A stretch of DNA of 64,000 bases from Hyphomicrobiales bacterium (GTDB lineage: Bacteria > Pseudomonadota > Alphaproteobacteria > Rhizobiales > Beijerinckiaceae): NCBI GenBank assembly GCA_900470095.1, contig UBZM01000016.1:124746-188745 (forward strand), read 5' to 3'. Below the pieces are notes generated by a model. It was given only the letters and a program-made list of their open reading frames with translations. It was not told where the DNA came from and did no database searches. Of the stretch, positions 62,472-64,000 are shown piece by piece (positions within the stretch are counted from its first letter, which is position 1; each line of letters opens with the position of its first letter). Both the position numbers and the translations under genes were made by a program.

Positions 62472-63400
62472 GCCTCGCCTCCCTTCTTCTTGGTCTTGCT
62501 CTTGAGCTGCTCGGCGCGGGTCGCCGCCCCCTCTTCCGTCAACCGCATCACCACCCGGTCGGGCTGGCGCAGGTCGATGGCGAGCAGGTCCTTGTCCAGC
62601 AGTCTGAAATCCGATTCGAGGCCAGCAAGACGTTTCACGGCCTCCCCCGGCGCAATCTCCGGCAGGCGGATATCCATGCCGTTGTCGAGCTTGAGGTTCC
62701 AGCGCCGGCCGGCAATCAGGCTGGCCGCACGGATGCGCGGTGCCAACGGCCCGGCGTCCGCGAGCAGCGCGACATATTCACGGGCGCGGGTATTGGCGTC
62801 GGGCCCGACCACAAGCGGCAGATGCGCAAAGCGACCGTCATCCATCTTGTCGATGACGGTACCATCGGCGGCGATCAGGAAGAGGTCGCCCTTCACCTGC
62901 CAGAGGGCGAAGGGTTCGCGCTCCGTCAGCGTGATCGCGATCTCGCTGGGATACAGTTTGCGAACCGTTGCCTGGCGAATCAGCGGCGTCGCCTCGAGGC
63001 GACGGCGCGCCTCGTCGGCATCGAAGAAGGCGACCGAGGTCTTCGAATCGATTCCTGCAGCGATCAGGACCTCGATCTCGGACAGCTCCGAGATTCCAGA
63101 GATCGTCACCCTGTCGACGCCGAGCCCGACCAGGCGCGCCAGCATATGGCGCGGCTCGCCGTAGTTCTCCTGCATCGTTTCGACATGTCCGCCCTGCACG
63201 AAGCCTGTCCCGATACTCAATCCAAGAAACCCAAGAGCCAGCCAGGTCCCGATCCGCTGCGGCAGGCGCTGCCACAGCGGGAGAGCCACCGCGCTGCGCC
63301 GCGACGACCGGAACCAGCGGCGCGAACGCTCGCCGACCAGAAGTTGCGGCCCTGCGGCCGGCATCAATGAACGTCGGGCGGGCACCGCCGCCGCATTCAT
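62468..63400 (-). CDS. ftsQ: Cell division protein FtsQ
   Basis: A 310-residue bitopic division protein. A basic cytoplasmic N-terminus precedes one transmembrane helix (GTWLALGFLGLSIGTGFVQG), followed by a POTRA domain (VDRVTISGISELSEIEVLIA) and the FtsQ beta domain (IAITLTEREPFALWQVKGDL). It links early and late divisome proteins. The ATG at 63400 overlaps the ddl stop by four bases (ATGA) and sets the start; an upstream in-frame ATG would lie well inside ddl. Confidence 0.95.
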   Translation of the reverse strand: MNAAAVPARRSLMPAAGPQLLVGERSRRWFRSSRRSAVALPLWQRLPQRIGTWLALGFLGLSIGTGFVQGGHVETMQENYGEPRHMLARLVGLGVDRVTISGISELSEIEVLIAAGIDSKTSVAFFDADEARRRLEATPLIRQATVRKLYPSEIAITLTEREPFALWQVKGDLFLIAADGTVIDKMDDGRFAHLPLVVGPDANTRAREYVALLADAGPLAPRIRAASLIAGRRWNLKLDNGMDIRLPEIAPGEAVKRLAGLESDFRLLDKDLLAIDLRQPDRVVMRLTEEGAATRAEQLKSKTKKKGGEA

Positions 63401-64000
63401 CGATCGAGGGAGGCGTCCTCCACCATCCATTTGACGAGCTCACCGAAGTTCAGGCCCGCGTGGGCAGCCAACTCGGGCACCAGGCTGGTTTCGGTCATCC
63501 CGGGCTGCGTATTGACCTCCAGCCAGACGAGAGTGTCGCTCTCGTCGTCGTAGCGGAAGTCAGAACGGCTGACGCCCCGGCACCCGATTGCTTGATGCGC
63601 CGTTAACGCACACTCTTCGATCTGCTGGTAAATTTTTGGTAAAATTTGAGCCGGGCAGATGTGGATCGAACCACCTTTCGTGTATTTCGCATCGTAGTCG
63701 TAGAACTCGCCGGTCGCCGCCCGGATCTCGGTCACGCCGAGGGATTTGTCGCCCATGATCGCGCAGGTCAGCTCCCGTCCGGCGACGAAGCTCTCGGCCA
63801 GCAACATGTCTCCGCAGGGCCAGTCCTCCCGCGCCACTTCCTGCGGAGGGTGTTCGCGCCCCTTCTTCACGATGATGACCCCGACCGAGGACCCCTCGTT
63901 GACGGGTTTGAGCACATAAGGCGGCGGCAAGGGGTGTGTCTTGGCGGCTTCGAAGCGCGACAGCGTAACTCCGCGCGCGACCGGAACCCCGGCAGCCGCA
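63397..64000 (-). CDS. ddl: D-alanine--D-alanine ligase, 3' part
   Basis: The C-terminal 200 residues of an ATP-grasp ligase for the peptidoglycan dipeptide D-Ala-D-Ala; the N-terminal part lies beyond the window. The frame continues to the window end (AAAGVPVARGVTLSRFEAAK). ATP-binding VLKPVNEGSSVGVIIVKKG, the omega-loop segment AKYTKGGSIHICPA, CRGVSRSDFRYDDESD, and the metal-binding LEVNTQPGMTETSLVPE are all present. Its stop overlaps the ftsQ start. The TTG at 63930 is internal and not the real start. Confidence 0.95.
   Translation of the reverse strand, partial: AAAGVPVARGVTLSRFEAAKTHPLPPPYVLKPVNEGSSVGVIIVKKGREHPPQEVAREDWPCGDMLLAESFVAGRELTCAIMGDKSLGVTEIRAATGEFYDYDAKYTKGGSIHICPAQILPKIYQQIEECALTAHQAIGCRGVSRSDFRYDDESDTLVWLEVNTQPGMTETSLVPELAAHAGLNFGELVKWMVEDASLDR

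Noticed and set aside
61023-63164. A 713-residue plus-strand open frame
   Set aside because: Antisense to ftsA and ftsQ with no recognisable domain.

Overview
The window looks like a chromosomal segment of a high-GC alphaproteobacterium of the Rhizobiales (Hyphomicrobiales). A Bosea-like or related genome is my best guess, inferred from gene order and protein style rather than from any search. Support comes from the late division cluster ddl-ftsQ-ftsA-ftsZ-lpxC-bamD-recN, a circularly permuted alphaproteobacterial tmRNA gene next to sspB, long-linker FtsZ, the betaine-lipid genes btaAB, and promoters of the EcfG general-stress type. I found no tRNA or rRNA genes, insertion sequences, prophage or CRISPR array. 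The region reads as core chromosome with small accessory insertions.

Layout. 0-5 kb: a nitrilase, a LysR regulator and an ABC importer (binding protein cut by the window edge, permease, ATPase), then a DedA membrane protein and a secreted helix-hairpin-helix protein. 5.5-12.5 kb: branched-chain amino acid synthesis. tetR-ilvC forms one unit. ilvB is followed by a racemase, a GST and ilvN. ilvB is preceded by a short leader peptide rich in Leu/Ile/Val codons, a long stem and an intrinsic terminator, i.e. a transcription attenuator. 12.6-16.3 kb: a diguanylate cyclase, miaA, serB and a cupin. 16.4-22.3 kb: thyA-GNAT-folA and hflK-hflC-DUF2065-degP on the minus strand.

22.4-31 kb: a PepSY protein, ssrA (tmRNA), sspB, fumC, two small regulator-like genes, a large AsmA-family protein and an FAD-linked 2-hydroxyacid oxidase. 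31-35.5 kb: a thioesterase, DUF427, a potassium channel with a C-terminal zinc ribbon, btaAB with a probable Pho box, and msrB. 35.5-44 kb: an AidB-like acyl-CoA dehydrogenase, uvrD, a GNAT, prmA, a pair of small proteins with a striking tandem palindromic operator upstream, and aminopeptidase P. 43.9-48.2 kb: azlCD with an AraC regulator, and an MFS exporter with a divergent AraC regulator. 48.3-55 kb: small secreted or membrane proteins (some behind EcfG-like promoters), ligA, a DUF2189 membrane protein and a DEAD-box helicase. 55-64 kb: recN, bamD, lpxC, ftsZ, ftsA, ftsQ and the 3' part of ddl, all on the minus strand.

The most interesting non-coding signals are the ilvB attenuator, the permuted tmRNA beside the gene for its tag adaptor SspB, the twin TCGCA-N2-TGCGA palindromes 22 bp apart, the perfect palindrome at the start of the tetR-ilvC unit, the Pho box upstream of btaA, and exact or near EcfG promoters in front of otherwise anonymous small membrane or secreted proteins.
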